Counted from the first letter of the stretch, positions 1 to 10,769 are shown. The stretch: 64,000 nt of DNA from Cephalopachus bancanus (GCA_027257055.1 JAPVLO010000161.1:4170501-4234500); one strand, 5' to 3'. A program made the numbers and translations. The notes: a model not told the origin generated them from the letters alone.

Positions 1-860
1 CAAATGCCAGTGGTAACCTACCATGCTTTTTAAACGATGCCCATTTTCATGAATCATGCTAAGTGTATTGAAATGGTGTTAAACATTGCTTCTCAGGGTT
101 GTCTTTGAAGTCTAATAAGTTTGACATTTAAAGGGGTTTCCCTTTAAAATCACTGACTGCTGAAGCAATCTTAATGACATAATTTGAAGTCCTCTCTGGA
201 GCCCCCAAAACGCATCCTGTCTCCACTAATTCGTGGCCATCTTGTGGCTGACTCTGTGGAATCATATTTCAGATACTTTATTTTCCCCTGTCAGCACACT
301 GCAGCCATTACAGGTTCATTTCTGTAAAAGCAGAGTGAATTATTCATTAGAACATCATTACAAGCTTTGCAATGGAAAATTATTTTTACTTCTGCATATA
401 ATGAACTTCACAAAGAGCCAACAAAGGGGGAAATCACGCATGTGTGGAAAAGATAGACTGGAGGTGGTTGTAGGTATTTATTTTCTCATTTTAATCGAAT
501 GATTCCTCTAATAATTGGCTCTGGTTACTGAGGAAATGTAGGAGAGAAGGAACTCAGAATAGGTCATCAACATCAGTGTGTCCTGGGAACCCACTCACAT
601 GGTGATGGTAAAGAATGGCCTTCTCGTCTGGGAGCGTCTTTCCTGACTTTGTTCCTGAATTATTTTCTGACTTTGCTCCGGGAAAAGGATGCTCTGGCCT
701 GAATCTAGATGACTCAAATGGATTTCTTCATCCAACCTTTTGAGTAAGCATCAAGCCTTGAGATCTCTCTGAAGTTTCCCCTGAAAGTGACTCCACCTGG
801 GCCCCTCCCTGGTCAGAGCTCCACAGTCACCAACATCCCTTTGCTTCTCTCTCCTTTCAG
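1..860 (+). other. GALNT17: Intron (partial), upstream of the first visible exon
   Basis: Intron sequence ending in a pyrimidine-rich tract and CAG at 858-860. I recognise no interspersed repeat in it. It is fairly AT-rich and low in obvious decay, so it could hold conserved noncoding sequence, but that cannot be judged without an alignment. Confidence 0.6.
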
Positions 861-998
861 AATCCAGGAATTGACATAGGCGATGTCTCCGAAAGAAGAG
901 CATTAAGAAAAAGTTTAAAATGTAAGAATTTCCAGTGGTACCTGGATCACGTTTATCCAGAAATGAGAAGATACAATAACACCATTGCATACGGGGAG
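861..998 (+). CDS. GALNT17: GALNT17 internal exon: end of catalytic domain and linker to the lectin domain
   Basis: This 138-nt exon (46 codons, phase 0 at both ends) lies between a strong acceptor (CTCTCCTTTCAG) and a donor (GAG|GTAATT). It encodes NPGIDIGDVSERRALRK followed by a WYLDHVYPEM motif. The W-Y-L-x-x-V-Y-P-E motif is the hallmark of the C-terminal edge of the GT27 catalytic domain of polypeptide GalNAc-transferases. A sequon N-N-T follows. The family consists of Golgi type II membrane proteins that add GalNAc to Ser/Thr of secreted proteins. GALNT17 belongs to the brain-enriched subgroup with GALNT8, GALNT9 and GALNT18, for which catalytic activity in vitro is weak or disputed. 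From memory GALNT9 has different residues here (VGDVSKQMALRERLKC), so GALNT17 is preferred; GALNT18 is the main alternative. The upstream exons lie outside the window. Confidence 0.88.
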
Positions 999-1494
999 GT
1001 AATTAAGACCCTGCATGCTTTTGCTTGGATTGCTGTTCAATGTGCCGTGGATCATTTGCTCTGCTGGGAGAAAATGCAATCACTCATTCATTCAACGAGT
1101 GTTTTTTTAGAAGTGCAGGTCCTGACAGCAAGGCTCTTTCCAGCTGGCAATGGGGTGGGAAACATGGATGAAAAGCTGCGATTGCCTTCTCTGCTGGAAG
1201 TATGTAGTAGATGATGGATCCTGTTTAGGACATTTTGACTTTGAGGTCCTCTGGGACCTGTAAGTGGAGATGTAGAGCAGGAAATTGGGTGTAAAGAGAG
1301 GCAGGGACTAGAGCCTTCCGCTATCCAGGGCTGTGAGCTGGAGTCACTTGGCAGCAAAGAAAGGAGGGAGATGGTCTTCTCAGATTCTCTATGGTGAGAC
1401 AATATCACCTTTCTAAACATTAAAAGAAAGTGCTTTCTCTCTTATGACAAATACTATGAATAGAGTTTTAGAAAATTTTGAAAATAATAATAGT
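999..1494 (+). other. GALNT17: Intron, no recognised element
   Basis: Start of a 6.7-kb intron. I see no repeat family or coding signal in this stretch. Confidence 0.5.
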
Positions 1495-1700
1495 AATAAC
1501 AAGGCACATTTGTTCGGTGCTTTCAAAGTGTCAGGCACTAGTCTAAGTGCTTTCCACATACAAATTCATTTTGCCCTCATCCTAGGAGATAGTAGCATTA
1601 TTCCTATTTTATTGATAGAAACACTGAGACTTAGAGAAATTACATAATTTACATAAGATCGCAGAGCTTATACATCATGAAGCCAGGATTGGACATGGGC
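1495..1700 (-). repeat. MIR SINE
   Basis: The motif AGTGTCAGGCACTAGTCTAA followed by CTTAGAGAAATTACATAATT matches the reverse-oriented MIR core and 5' region (loss-of-stock 'gtgccaggcac ... gagaggttaagtaact'). Diverged, old mammalian SINE. Confidence 0.75.
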
Positions 1701-1703
1701 ATT

Positions 1704-1735
1704 CTAACCTTAACCCTAACCCTAACCCTAACCCT
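1704..1735. repeat. Interstitial telomere-type repeat
   Basis: About four and a half units of CCCTAA (one unit CCTTAA) lie directly beside a MIR fossil and 29 bp before a long TG tract. Vertebrate telomeres are (TTAGGG)n; short internal blocks usually mark repair of double-strand breaks. Confidence 0.9.
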
Positions 1736-1760
1736 GTACATTTTGAAGTACTGCCCTCTC

Positions 1761-1763
<3 letters not shown>

Positions 1764-1809
<46 letters not shown>
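1764..1809. repeat. (TG)n microsatellite
   Basis: About 22 uninterrupted TG units, followed by ATGCACATG-type alternating sequence and an (AC)n run at about 1849-1864. Alternating purine-pyrimidine DNA of this kind can adopt Z-DNA. Confidence 0.95.
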
Positions 1810-1810
<1 letters not shown>

Positions 1811-1869
1811 ATGCACATGCACATGTATTTATAGATGAGTGTCCACACATACACACACACACACGTGTG

Positions 1870-2459
1870 TATATGGCTTTACTAAATCCATGCTGTCCAC
1901 AATGCCTAATAATTTGAAATGTTACTCAATAATATACAGATACTATTTTCCTGTGTCATTAAACATTTTTCTCCTGCCACATTATCAATGGCTATGTATG
2001 GTCCCACTTTTTGTATATGCTGTGCTTTGCTTGAGAACGAGGATCTTTGTGTTGTTTCTAATTTTAAAATATCACAAGTGCCATTGCTGAAAGCATCCTT
2101 ATTACCTGAGCACCTACCATATTAGTTTCTTGTGGTACCTCTTTGGAGATGGAATTGGTGACACAAAGTCAGGCCTGGGAGCCAGATGCAAACCTGGTAG
2201 AGAGACTCCACTGGCTCTATAATTTGGTTTTCTCCCCAGGGCTTCCCGGGGCACCTGGTGACTACCAGGCTGATGTTAAGAAGACTTCCTTTGACGTAGA
2301 ATGTTTACATTTTTCTGTAATGGTGGGTTTTCCTATTATGTGCCTGATGTCTTTTATAGGAAGCAAATCAACTGCGGGTTAAATGGCCAGGGTGTGGAGT
2401 AGTGACCCTCCTGCACTTGACTTTGGATGGGACGCTCCCTTCTTGCAGAGGCAGGCATT
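1870..2459 (+). other. GALNT17: Intron, no recognised element
   Basis: I recognise no repeat or gene. Short open frames here have no splice context or family similarity. Confidence 0.45.
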
Positions 2460-2690
2460 GTCCATGGTGGTGAGGGATGCGTGAAAACCCGGGAGCCAGC
2501 CTGCTGGATTCCAATCCTAGTGGACTTTTGCCACCTATGTGGCTCCTCTCAGCTTCTCCCCCCTCATCTATAAATAATATAGGAGGAATGGAAGTTTCTA
2601 CTCTATAGGGTCATTAGGAGATATAATGATCTACGATATGTAGAGTTCTTAGAACAGTACCTGGCATGCCACAGTAGATATTAATAGGTC
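2460..2690 (+). repeat. MIR SINE
   Basis: Contains a degraded 'gccacttactagctgtgtgac' region, CTCATCTATAAATAATATAGG, and ACAGTACCTGGCATGCCACAGTAG, in the order of the forward MIR consensus. Confidence 0.75.
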
Positions 2691-2729
2691 CTACCTGTCT
2701 TGTCTTTTCTTCTTCAAAATAAAAGCATG

Positions 2730-3770
2730 TCTTTTCTTATTATCAAAGTAAGATCAAGCACAAAAGAGGCACTGAAAAACGATGGGCAGTGAATGAATTA
2801 TTCCTAAGACAATTGGGTAAATTGCCTAGCTCTTTGGAAAAACAAAAATCAATTTAGATTCTTACAGCTCACCATATACCAAAGTATATTTCAGATGGAT
2901 GTTAGAATTACATGAAAGAAAAGAAATCATAAAAGAACATAAAGAAATAGAGATGAATCTGATCTCTGACTGAGGAAGGGCTTTCTAAGAATGAAAACTG
3001 TGGAAGGAAATGCAAAGAAAACACGTAATAGATCTGAGATCATAAATATTAAAACAATCAATACATTAACTGGAAAGAGAAATAATATGCCAGACTGGAA
3101 ATATATATACTACAAATACTAGATGAATGGATAATACCATTAATATATAATAAGTTCTGTAAATTGAATTAAATAGCAAAAGTCGATTTAAGTGACAAAA
3201 TAAAACATCCCAAAAGAAAAATACACAAAGTACAAGAAAAGTTAGTTACACAAGAGAAAATAAAAATGGGTGATAAACGCATGAAAATTTTTAATTTATT
3301 TCATAATCAAAGAAATTTAAAAATAAATTTTAAATACATGAATGTAGCTTTTTTTTTCTTCCTACCAAATGAACAACAATTCATTTTTGGAATATGTGTT
3401 TATTCTTTTCCTGGCAAGGTCTTGGTAATATGAGAGAGCATATATTTCTTGTGAGAGTATAAATTGAGACACGCTTTTTAAAAAACAATTTAAACCACCT
3501 GTATTGAAAAGCATAATGATAGTCATACTTTCTTCACCATTCTTATCTCAAGCAAATAATCTGAAATAAGGACAAAGATTTGGGAGTAAAATTGCTCTTC
3601 TCAGTGATCTTATTTTTAGGGGCAAATTTATTTGAATTTAACTTAAAGATAAGCTAAAGATAATACATGCATGGTTCGAAATATTTTGTAGGCATTACAA
3701 ATGGTGTATAAAAAGTTTAATAACATTAGAAAAAGATTGATACTATAATGCTTAAGAAGAAGAAGTCAGA
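2730..3770 (+). mobile_element. Old L1 (L1M-type) 3' fragment
   Basis: Sequence such as AATTGCCTAGCTCTTTGGAAA, CACCATATACCAAAGTATAT and GGGCTTTCTAAGAATGA follows the 3' part of L1 ORF2 in order, but with many substitutions and stops. A-rich throughout. The 3' limit is unclear. Confidence 0.6.
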
Positions 3771-4340
3771 ATGATAAGACTGGATTAGCTGCTATTTTAG
3801 ATTAGAAACAAGCAAGACATAATTACCTTGGGCAGTGGGACTGCAGACAGTTTTTGTGTGAGCACTTTGTCACGGTTTCCCCATTTGTGCTAATGTTATG
3901 TGATCATTTTATAATTAGAAGAAAAACAGTTATTTAAAAAAGAAGAAAAATGGCAAAATGCTAAAAGATGGCCAGAGCTGCTGTGCACAGCTCCACAGTC
4001 CATGCATGGTATAACCCCAGGTGCTGTCATTTACACCAACCACAGTACAAGTGATATCCTAGGAGCTGTCCAGGGTGATGGCCTTGGAGGTAACATAGAG
4101 ATCGTAGTCTGATTTTTTTAAAAGAGGAAAGACTTTATTTTTGCAAACGTTCCTATCTTTTAAAAAAAGAATAAATGCAATATATATGTTCTATAGGAAT
4201 ATAAAGATGAAACCAAAAATTACTCCAAATACCGATTCCTAAATGTAATCAATGTTAATATTTTAGGGCATCTACCTGCTGAGCTCCTTATATACTAAAA
4301 TAGGTTTCAGATGGACTGTAGCATTAAATGAAAGAAATCA
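3771..4340. other. GALNT17: AT-rich intron, no recognised element
   Basis: AT-rich sequence that may be further decayed L1 material. I cannot assign it. Confidence 0.4.
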
Positions 4341-4393
4341 AATTAATTAAATTCGGTTTGGTAACAAAATTTATCATTATTTAGACAATTCTA

Positions 4394-4688
4394 TTTTTTT
4401 TTTGAGTTGGAGTCTCACTCGGTCGCCCAGACTGGAGTGCAGTGGCCGCTCCCGGCCACCGCAGCCTCGCCTGCTGGGCTCCGGCAATCTTTCTGCCTCG
4501 ACCTTCCGAGTAGTTTGAATTACAGGCATGTGCTACCACACCCGGCTGATTTTTTTTTTTTTTTTTTGATTTATTGTAGCGATGAGGTCTCACTGCCCAG
4601 GCGGGTCTCGAACCCGCGGGCTCAGGCAATCCACTCACCTCAGCCTCCCAAAGGCGTGGGATTGCAGGCTGAGCCACTGAGCCCGGCT
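4394..4688 (-). mobile_element. Alu, lineage-specific variant
   Basis: Dimeric Alu in reverse orientation, poly(T) first, with the B box GGTCTCGAACC. The target duplication GACAATTCTATTTTT flanks it at 4384-4398 and 4689-4703. The 5' end reads CTCAGCCTGCAATCCCACGCC when reversed, a variant shared by most Alus in this window. Confidence 0.95.
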
Positions 4689-4714
4689 GACAATTCTATT
4701 TTTAATGCTCACTC

Positions 4715-5165
4715 CTACCAGTACATAATACAGTAATTTTAACACACTTTCTCCTACCTTCTTCATCAACTTTTCAGTCTTCGATAATATTATCTGTGAT
4801 TTTAGATCCAAACATCTTTAATACAGTCATACTTCTGTATTTGAGGGGGGCTGGTTCCATGATCCCCCATGAATACTAAAATCTGAGGATGCTCAAGTCC
4901 CTGATATAAAATGGTACAGCACTTGCATATAAGCTACACGTCTATTTTCTATTTTTAAAAATATTTTAAATCCAGGGTTGGCTGAATCCACTGATGTGGA
5001 ACCCACAGATACAGAGGGCTGACTGTACTTTATTTATATGACATTTTATATCTTCTTTATGAACAATTTTTTAATCAAACTCAGTTTGGTGACAGAGTTT
5101 ACCATTTTTCAGACAACTGTGTTTTTAATATTCACTCATTCCTGCTTGTTCTTTGGCCACAGCCA
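4715..5165 (+). repeat. Left arm of a local inverted duplication
   Basis: Read in reverse complement, this segment matches 8975-10005 on both sides of its MER2-like core as well as inside it. Examples are CAGACAACTGTGTTTTTAAT here against ATTAAAAATACAGTTGTCTG there, and TGATTTTAGATCC here against GGTCTAAAATCA there. Homology fades near 4715 and 5165. Part of it (about 5070-5145) also resembles 4345-4383 plus 4689-4725 in direct orientation. Confidence 0.75.
4824..5025 (+). mobile_element. MER2-like nonautonomous Tigger element
   Basis: Begins CAGTCAT and ends GACTG with TA on both sides (4822-4823 and 5026-5027), as expected for TcMar-Tigger. Internal GGATGCTCAAGTCCCTGATA and GTTGGCTGAATCCACTGATG match the MER2-type consensus; the middle is deleted. 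Confidence 0.8.
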
Positions 5166-5754
5166 GATCCCAGAGCAGGGGAAAGGAAAGACGGAAACCT
5201 CCGTGTAAACATCAGCCTGGCCCCTCACCCTACAGCAGTGGTGGTACCCAGGCCTGCTTAGAAAACAACTTGCTTTTCCTTGATTTTTACATTTTTTAGT
5301 CATCTCTATCAGCTGGCATGTCTTGAAGTAATTTTTAAAAAAGGAGTTGCAGAGGCTTTACATATTGGCTTTTGTGTGTGTGAAATGTTGCCTTTCCATC
5401 GGCAAAAGCACTTGATTTTATGCTTTTGCACAAAATTCTGTGGTCAGCTCGTATTGCCTTTGTGGCCTGAATTGCTTCTGCCCTCCAGTTAACTTTTATT
5501 CATCTATTCCCCCCTCTAACCTGCATTTAAGCGAAGTATAACACACATACAATGTGTATAAAGCATGCATGTACAGCCGAATAATATAAACCCAAAATCC
5601 ATGTTGTTGCTACCTGAGTAAAAAAAAAAAAAATCAGTCTTTGTCAGCATCGCATCCACATATCCTTTTTAACACTTAGTGCAGGAGTCACTGCTGAGAA
5701 GTTATCTCTGAACCCTCAGAAGGGGTAAAGTCCTCCTTGTTGGCCTTGGCATAT
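5166..5754 (+). other. GALNT17: Intron, no firm element
   Basis: About 5530-5640 resembles the 'gtataacacacatac ... gtacagcc' type of old L1 3' sequence, but I cannot place it firmly. Confidence 0.35.
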
Positions 5755-5880
5755 TTCAGTCATTGCACTAGACTATGGACTACTTCAGGGCAGGGACTGT
5801 ATCTTTGTATTCATTAAACTTACCACAGTGCTAGGCACCTACCAGGCTCTCAATAAATATTTGTTAAACTACTGAATGAT
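5755..5880 (+). repeat. L2 LINE 3' end
   Basis: GGGCAGGGACTGTATCTTTG, CAGTGCTAGGCACCTACCAG and TCAATAAATATTTGTTAAAC follow the L2 3' end in order. Confidence 0.75.
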
Positions 5881-5992
5881 AGATTTGATTGCATAAACAT
5901 TGGAGACAAGATTTAAAAATCTAGCAGTCTGAAATCATGTGGAACAAATACACCATAAAAACATTAATATCCTTAGTATGTAAAGAGATCTT

Positions 5993-6288
5993 GGCCTGGC
6001 ACAGTGGCTGCCACCTGTAGTGCCAACAATTTAGGAGACCAAGGTGAGAGGATCACTTGAGGCCAGAAGTTCGAGACCAACCTTGTTCACATAGGGAGAC
6101 CCTGTCTCTAAAAAAAAAAAAAAAAATAGCTTGACTTGGTGGCTTGTGTCTATAATCCTACCTACTGAGGAGGCTAAGGCTGAAGGATTGCTTGAGCCAA
6201 GGAATTTGAGGCTGCTATGAGCTATGATTGTATCACTGCACTCCAGCCTGGGTGACAGTGAGACCTGTGTCCAAAAAAAATAAATAAA
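5993..6288 (+). mobile_element. AluJ-type Alu
   Basis: A diverged dimer with AGGATCACTTGAGGCCAGAA and GCTATGAGCTATGATTGTAT, typical of the old AluJ group rather than the variant common in this window. The tail is A-rich and the target duplication is decayed. Confidence 0.9.
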
Positions 6289-6289
6289 G

Positions 6290-7723
6290 AAAGAACTCTT
6301 ACAAATCTATAATAAAACCGCTTAAGATTTCAGACAATAAACAGATAATTCTCAAAAAGGGAAATGATTATTAAATATAAAACATTCCAACTTACCATAA
6401 ATAGTAAATTTATAAAAACAAGATATCTTTTTTTACCTCTCAAAACAATAGTATTTTTAGATAGTGAAACTCAGTTCTGATAAGTACCATGTGGGTAGAA
6501 GTATGAATTAGTTCAAAGCTTCTAGGTGAGAGTTGGCAGCTTGTTTTAAGTACCCCAAGATGTTCAGATCCTTTGATACTGCAGTCCCAGTTCTAGAATC
6601 TTGTTCTTAAGAACATCTGAAATGTGGACAAAACTTTGGCATAGAGTTGCTCAAAACAGCCAAACTGAGCAAAGCCAAACTCTAAAAATTGAGGGAAAAC
6701 ATTAACTGATTGTGTGAAAGGTTTGTGAACAATTGTTATTTTCCAAAATGTCTCAATGAGGTAGCGTTATTTTTAAAATCTTAAAAAAGATTTAAAAACC
6801 ATTAAAAACCTGCTCATTTGTCTGAGCCAGACACGATTTGGGTTCACAAATAACAGCATGTCCCCTTGCCACTCTCATTTATCCCTGGTTAATTTGGTTT
6901 CTATGGAGAATATAATCTGGAGGGGAAGGAATATATATATATATGAAGACCAATAACATTGCTCCACCCCTCCGCGCCCCACTGAGCCCCTAGCGTGGTG
7001 GGAGGGATGGATACCAATATAGAATTAGAATGGACCTCAAGGTCCAAATAAGATTGGTTCTTACCCACTCCCAAAGCACATGTGTCGATTCAGGACTGTT
7101 GTCTTGTCCATTTCCTCCATGGATACATTGTAAGCCCCCACGATGGTGCCTGCCACAGCACAGGCATTCAGTAGGTATATTTGCACAGATAAATTGATGT
7201 TGCTAGGGCTTTTTATGGTGGCAAGGTTTTAGTTTGCTTTTTTGATTGCTGTTTTCATGTCTCTATGCAAATAGTGAGCCGAGAAGCTAACTTGTCATTC
7301 TGTGGGTTATTAAAACCCATGTTGGGGCCAAGGCCCACTTGGGCTTTGATGTATATCTCAGTCACCCGTCTGATCCCTCTCTGAGGTGCCTGTAAACCTA
7401 AGATCTGAGTAACCGATGTTTCTATGTCCAGAAATTCTTCAAGATCCTCCTAGGATCTAGGATAAAGGCTCTCTGAGGGTAGGGGTAGGGGGTGCAGGCT
7501 GCCAGGACACAATCAGAGGACCAGTGCCCTCACCACCCACTGGAGGACTTTGTCTTTCTTGCTGAGGTGATCATCTCACAGACTCGAGCCTTTGATCTTT
7601 TTTTGGTCAGTCACGTGACCTTCCCATCATGCAGTCAGAAGCAAGGCATGGGAGAATGGCGACTGAAAATCAGCATCTCCACTAGTTGAGCTCTGATGGG
7701 TAATGTTTTGTCTATTCTTTCAG
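6290..7723 (+). other. GALNT17: Intron, mostly unique
   Basis: About 7085-7200 resembles an L2 3' end (ATTGTAAGCCCCCACGATGG then CAGGCATTCAGTAGG), weakly. The rest is unassigned. It ends in a T/C tract and the acceptor CTATTCTTTCAG. Confidence 0.45.
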
Positions 7724-7819
7724 CTTCGCAACAACAAGGCAAAAGATGTCTGTTTGGACCAGGGGCCGCTGGAGAACCACACAGCAATATTGTACCCATG
7801 CCACGGCTGGGGACCGCAG
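7724..7819 (+). CDS. GALNT17: GALNT17 internal exon: first (alpha) lectin repeat
   Basis: A 96-nt exon (32 codons, phase 0 at both ends) bounded by TTTCAG and CAG|GTAGGA. It encodes LRNNKAKDVCLDQG, an N-H-T sequon and YPCHGWGPQ. The C-L-D triad and the downstream Y-P-C-H-G-W are the usual signature of the alpha repeat of the ricin B-type lectin domain in GalNAc-transferases. The two cysteines normally pair, and the Asp of C-L-D is normally the sugar-binding residue; it is present. The exon sits between the arms of an inverted duplication (4715-5165 and 8975-10005). As it is a multiple of three, skipping it would remove one lectin repeat without a frameshift. Confidence 0.9.
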
Positions 7820-8436
7820 GTAGGAGCTCATCTCTGACTGGGAAGGAAGTAAAATCACATCACCAGACCACAGAGTCCCTGTGAGATTTCAGGATGCGTC
7901 TTTTGTCCTCTACTTGGTAGTTGTTATCTATTCTGGGACTTCAAGGAGAAGGTGGAAACCTTCTGGTTCTTTCTCTGGAAAAGCTAGGGGAAAGATTCAC
8001 AAGTGGTTGTTGCATCAGCACAGATACTAAGAGGATCACTGTGCAGGTTTCATTTTGACAGGAAAAGATGGATAAGTCACAGTCATTTGCTAATATGCAA
8101 ATATATACCGTATGTGCATATGTTGTCATTATAACCAAATCTACCTGCTTATGACTTGAAAGAAATAGCAGACTTCCCTCATGAGAACCTGATTGACACA
8201 TCCATCCTGAAGGAGCATCATTAGTTCGATGGTAAGTATGACCCAGACCCCAAATGCTGGTTTGAGAGCAACGTGCCGACGGGGAAGGGAGAGAGTATTT
8301 GTAGGAGCATTTCAGAGAACACACCAGATAACTTAAAAAGGGCAAAGCAATTAACCAACAAGTGAAAACAGAGCCCTGATAAATGAATTTCCTTTGACGG
8401 CTTTGTGCTAGCCAGCAGAGAGAGAGAGAGAGAGAG

Positions 8437-8476
<40 letters not shown>

Positions 8477-8974
8477 TACACAAAGAGCTTACCAGAAACC
8501 CTCTAAGATTGGGAGAAAATGCATCCAAAAATGTCACTAGACTTGACATTCATAAAAATGTAAAACATATGTCAACCAGTAGTAACAAAAGGCAAACTAC
8601 AAACTGGGAAAACATTTCAATTACAGAGGGTTACTGGACGGTGGGTTCCAAGTCAGGTTCGCAGATTTTCTCTGGATCTGTTTGCTCATGCATAAGAGGA
8701 AAGCACTGGACAAGGCCCCTGTAAACTCCCTCTTTTTCTCTCCTGTTCTGTGAAGACACGCATTCACAGGCAAAGTCCCATTCATCATACACACACACCC
8801 ATACGTGTACACATAAAGGCTCATGGATCTTCTCTGCATGTAGCAGCTTTGCTTACCTATGAGACCAGCTCTTGGAAAGAGAGAGCCATATGCCCTCTAC
8901 CATCATTGCAAGTAGTTCTCAGAGTCCAGACCCTCTGCCTCCCACCAAAGGTAGGGTGATATCAGACAGGTCTG
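7820..8974 (+). other. GALNT17: Start of the 39-kb intron, mostly unique
   Basis: No recognised interspersed repeat except the microsatellite at 8416-8473. Long - strand open frames across it are made by the (AG)n/(TG)n tract and are not genes. Confidence 0.5.
8416..8473. repeat. Compound (AG)n(TG)n microsatellite
   Basis: About 12 AG units followed directly by about 16 TG units. Confidence 0.95.
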
Positions 8975-9092
8975 GCTGTGGATAAAAGAACAAGTAGGAA
9001 TGAGTATTAAAAATACAGTTGTCTGAAAAATGGTAAATTCTGTCACCGTACTGAGTTTAATTTAAAAGTTTTTCATAAAGAAGATATAAAAT

Positions 9093-9367
9093 GAGCCAGG
9101 CTCGGTGGCTCAGCCCGAGCTGAGGTGAGTGGATTGCCTGAGCCTGTGGGTTCGAGACCCGCCTGGGCAGCGAGACCTCATCTCTACAATAAATCAAAAA
9201 GTCAGCCGGGCGTGGTAGCACATGCCTGTAATTTCCTGCTACTTGGAAGGCTGAGGCGGAAGGATCGCCGGAGCCCAGCAGGTTGAGGCTGCGGTGGCCG
9301 GGAGTGGCCACTGCACTCCAGTCTGGGCGACAGAGTGAGACTCCAACTCAAAAAAAAAAAAAAAAAA
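9093..9367 (+). mobile_element. Alu, lineage-specific variant, 5' part deleted internally
   Basis: Contains GGTTCGAGACCCGCCTGGGC and TCTACAATAAATCAAAAA, with a deletion soon after the start (CTCAGCCCGAGCTGAGG). Flanked by AAGATATAAAAT repeats on both sides. Confidence 0.93.
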
Positions 9368-9392
9368 GATATAAAATGTTATAAATAAAGTA

Positions 9393-9905
9393 CCATCAGC
9401 CCTCTGTATCTGTGGGTTCCACATCAGTTGATTCAACCAAACCTGGATTTAAAATATTAAAAAAAAAAAAAATAGGAGGCCAGGTACAATGACTCGCGTC
9501 TATAATCCCAGCACTTTGGGAGGCCGAGGTGAGAGGATTGCCTGAGCCCATGGGTTCAAGACCAGCCTGGGCAACTTGGTGAGACCTCATCTCTACAATT
9601 AAAAAAAAAATTAGCCAGGCATCTTAGCATGTGCCTGTAGTTCCAGCTACTTGGAAGGCTGAGGGGGAAGGATTGCCTGAGCCCAGCAAGTCGAGACTGT
9701 GGTGGTCGAGAACATGCCAATGCCCTCCAGCCTAGGTGACAGAGTGAGACTCCAACTAAAAAAAGAAGAAGAAAAATAGAAAGTAGATGTGTAGCTTATA
9801 TGCAAATACTACACCATTTTATATCAGGGACTTGAGCATCCTCAGATTTTAGTATTCATGGGGGATCATGGGATCAAATCCCCCTCAAATACTGAAGCAT
9901 GACTG
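9393..9905 (-). mobile_element. MER2-like element split by an Alu
   Basis: Starts CCATCAGCCCTCTGTATCTG and ends CAAATACTGAAGCATGACTG followed by TA. It is the inverted copy of the element at 4824-5025. The Alu at 9475-9772 sits in the middle. Confidence 0.75.
9475..9772 (+). mobile_element. Alu, intermediate type
   Basis: Full dimer with AGCACTTTGGGAGGCCGAGG and AACTTGGTGAGACCTCATCT, ending in an A/G-rich tail. It keeps more AluJ-like bases than the youngest variants here. Confidence 0.93.
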
Positions 9906-9999
9906 TATTAAAAATGTTTAGGTCTAAAATCACAGATATTACTATCAAAGACTGAAAAACTGGTGAAGAAGACAGAGAAAAGTGTTAAAATTCTTTAAT

Positions 10000-10110
10000 T
10001 CTTACAGGAACTCTGGAAGATAGGCAGGCAGCATGAGGAAACAGAGGCACAGAGGGGCAAGTGCCTGTGAGCAAAGCAACCTAGAACTCAGACCTTCTAG
10101 CACAACCAAA
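10000..10110 (-). repeat. MIR fragment
   Basis: ATGAGGAAACAGAGGCACAGAGG and CTAGAACTCAGACC match the reversed MIR 5' half. Confidence 0.6.
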
Positions 10111-10324
10111 GCATTTTAAGTTCATGTCCAGTCCATTTGAATTGAAATTATTTTTGAGCCCACCACCACCTACAATTGGCTAAAGGTGCCTGTGGGGAGC
10201 AGGAGAATGATGGGAAGCCTGGACCTGTCCCTGTCTCTGAAAGCTGCCCATGGGAAAACACAAGTTAGCATTAAAGGCAATGTGGACTAAAGAATCCACT
10301 GCACATCTTTATCCATTCCTACAT

Positions 10325-10450
10325 TCATTCACTCAACAAATACGTCTTGATCACCTAGACGCTAGTCATAGCTGTACACAGGCGGTTGATAAGATACAGT
10401 CCCTGCTCTCAAGTGGAGAAACACATAAAGAGGCAGAAGACCAACAGTAT
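10325..10450 (-). repeat. L2 LINE 3' end
   Basis: ATTCATTCACTCAACAAATA, then GATAAGATACAGTCCCTGCT, match the reversed L2 3' end in order. Confidence 0.65.
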
Positions 10451-10599
10451 CGTAGTGCATGTAGCCCAGGGTGCTGGGAGGTAGGAGGTGACCCAGTTTT
10501 GGCTGGGGCTTTGAATGCAGGAGAGAAAGGATATTGAGAGAGAAGGCAGAAGAGAAGCCGGATGTGGGGGAGCACACCGAGACTTTGGCCTGCACACTG

Positions 10600-10750
10600 C
10601 TTTGTGCAGCAGGGATCACCCGCAAGTCTTGTGAAATACCGGCTTCTGGGCCTCATCCCCTAGTTCCTGGATCAGGAGATCTGGGGCAGGGCCTGAGATT
10701 TTGCATGTCTAACAAGTTTCTGGGTGATGCTGATGCTGCTGTTCTGAGGA
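10600..10750 (+). mobile_element. MER5A-like hAT-Charlie fragment
   Basis: GGCCTCATCCCCTAGTTCCTG, GGGGCAGGGCCTGAGATTTT and CTGGGTGATGCTGATGCTG match the MER5A-type consensus in order. Diverged. Confidence 0.6.
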
Positions 10751-10769
10751 GTTGGGACTTGATTGAGAG

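Larger units (their letters stand above)
8975..10005 (-). repeat. Right arm of a local inverted duplication
   Basis: Reverse-complement partner of 4715-5165, enlarged by two Alu insertions (9093-9367 and 9475-9772). The matching flank AAATGGTAAATTCTGTCACC corresponds to GGTGACAGAGTTTACCATTT of the left arm. Both arms carry a MER2-like element at the same relative place, so the duplication is younger than that element. Confidence 0.75.

Noticed and set aside
1675..1860. Open frame over telomere-type and TG repeats
   Set aside because: Low-complexity translation only.
8416..8473. CRISPR-like or other array structure in repeats
   Set aside because: Simple microsatellites and nested SINEs explain all periodicity; the window is nuclear eukaryotic DNA.
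7941..8549. 202-codon open frame on the - strand
   Set aside because: It spans the (AG)n(TG)n tract, lies in an intron, has no splice context and no family similarity.
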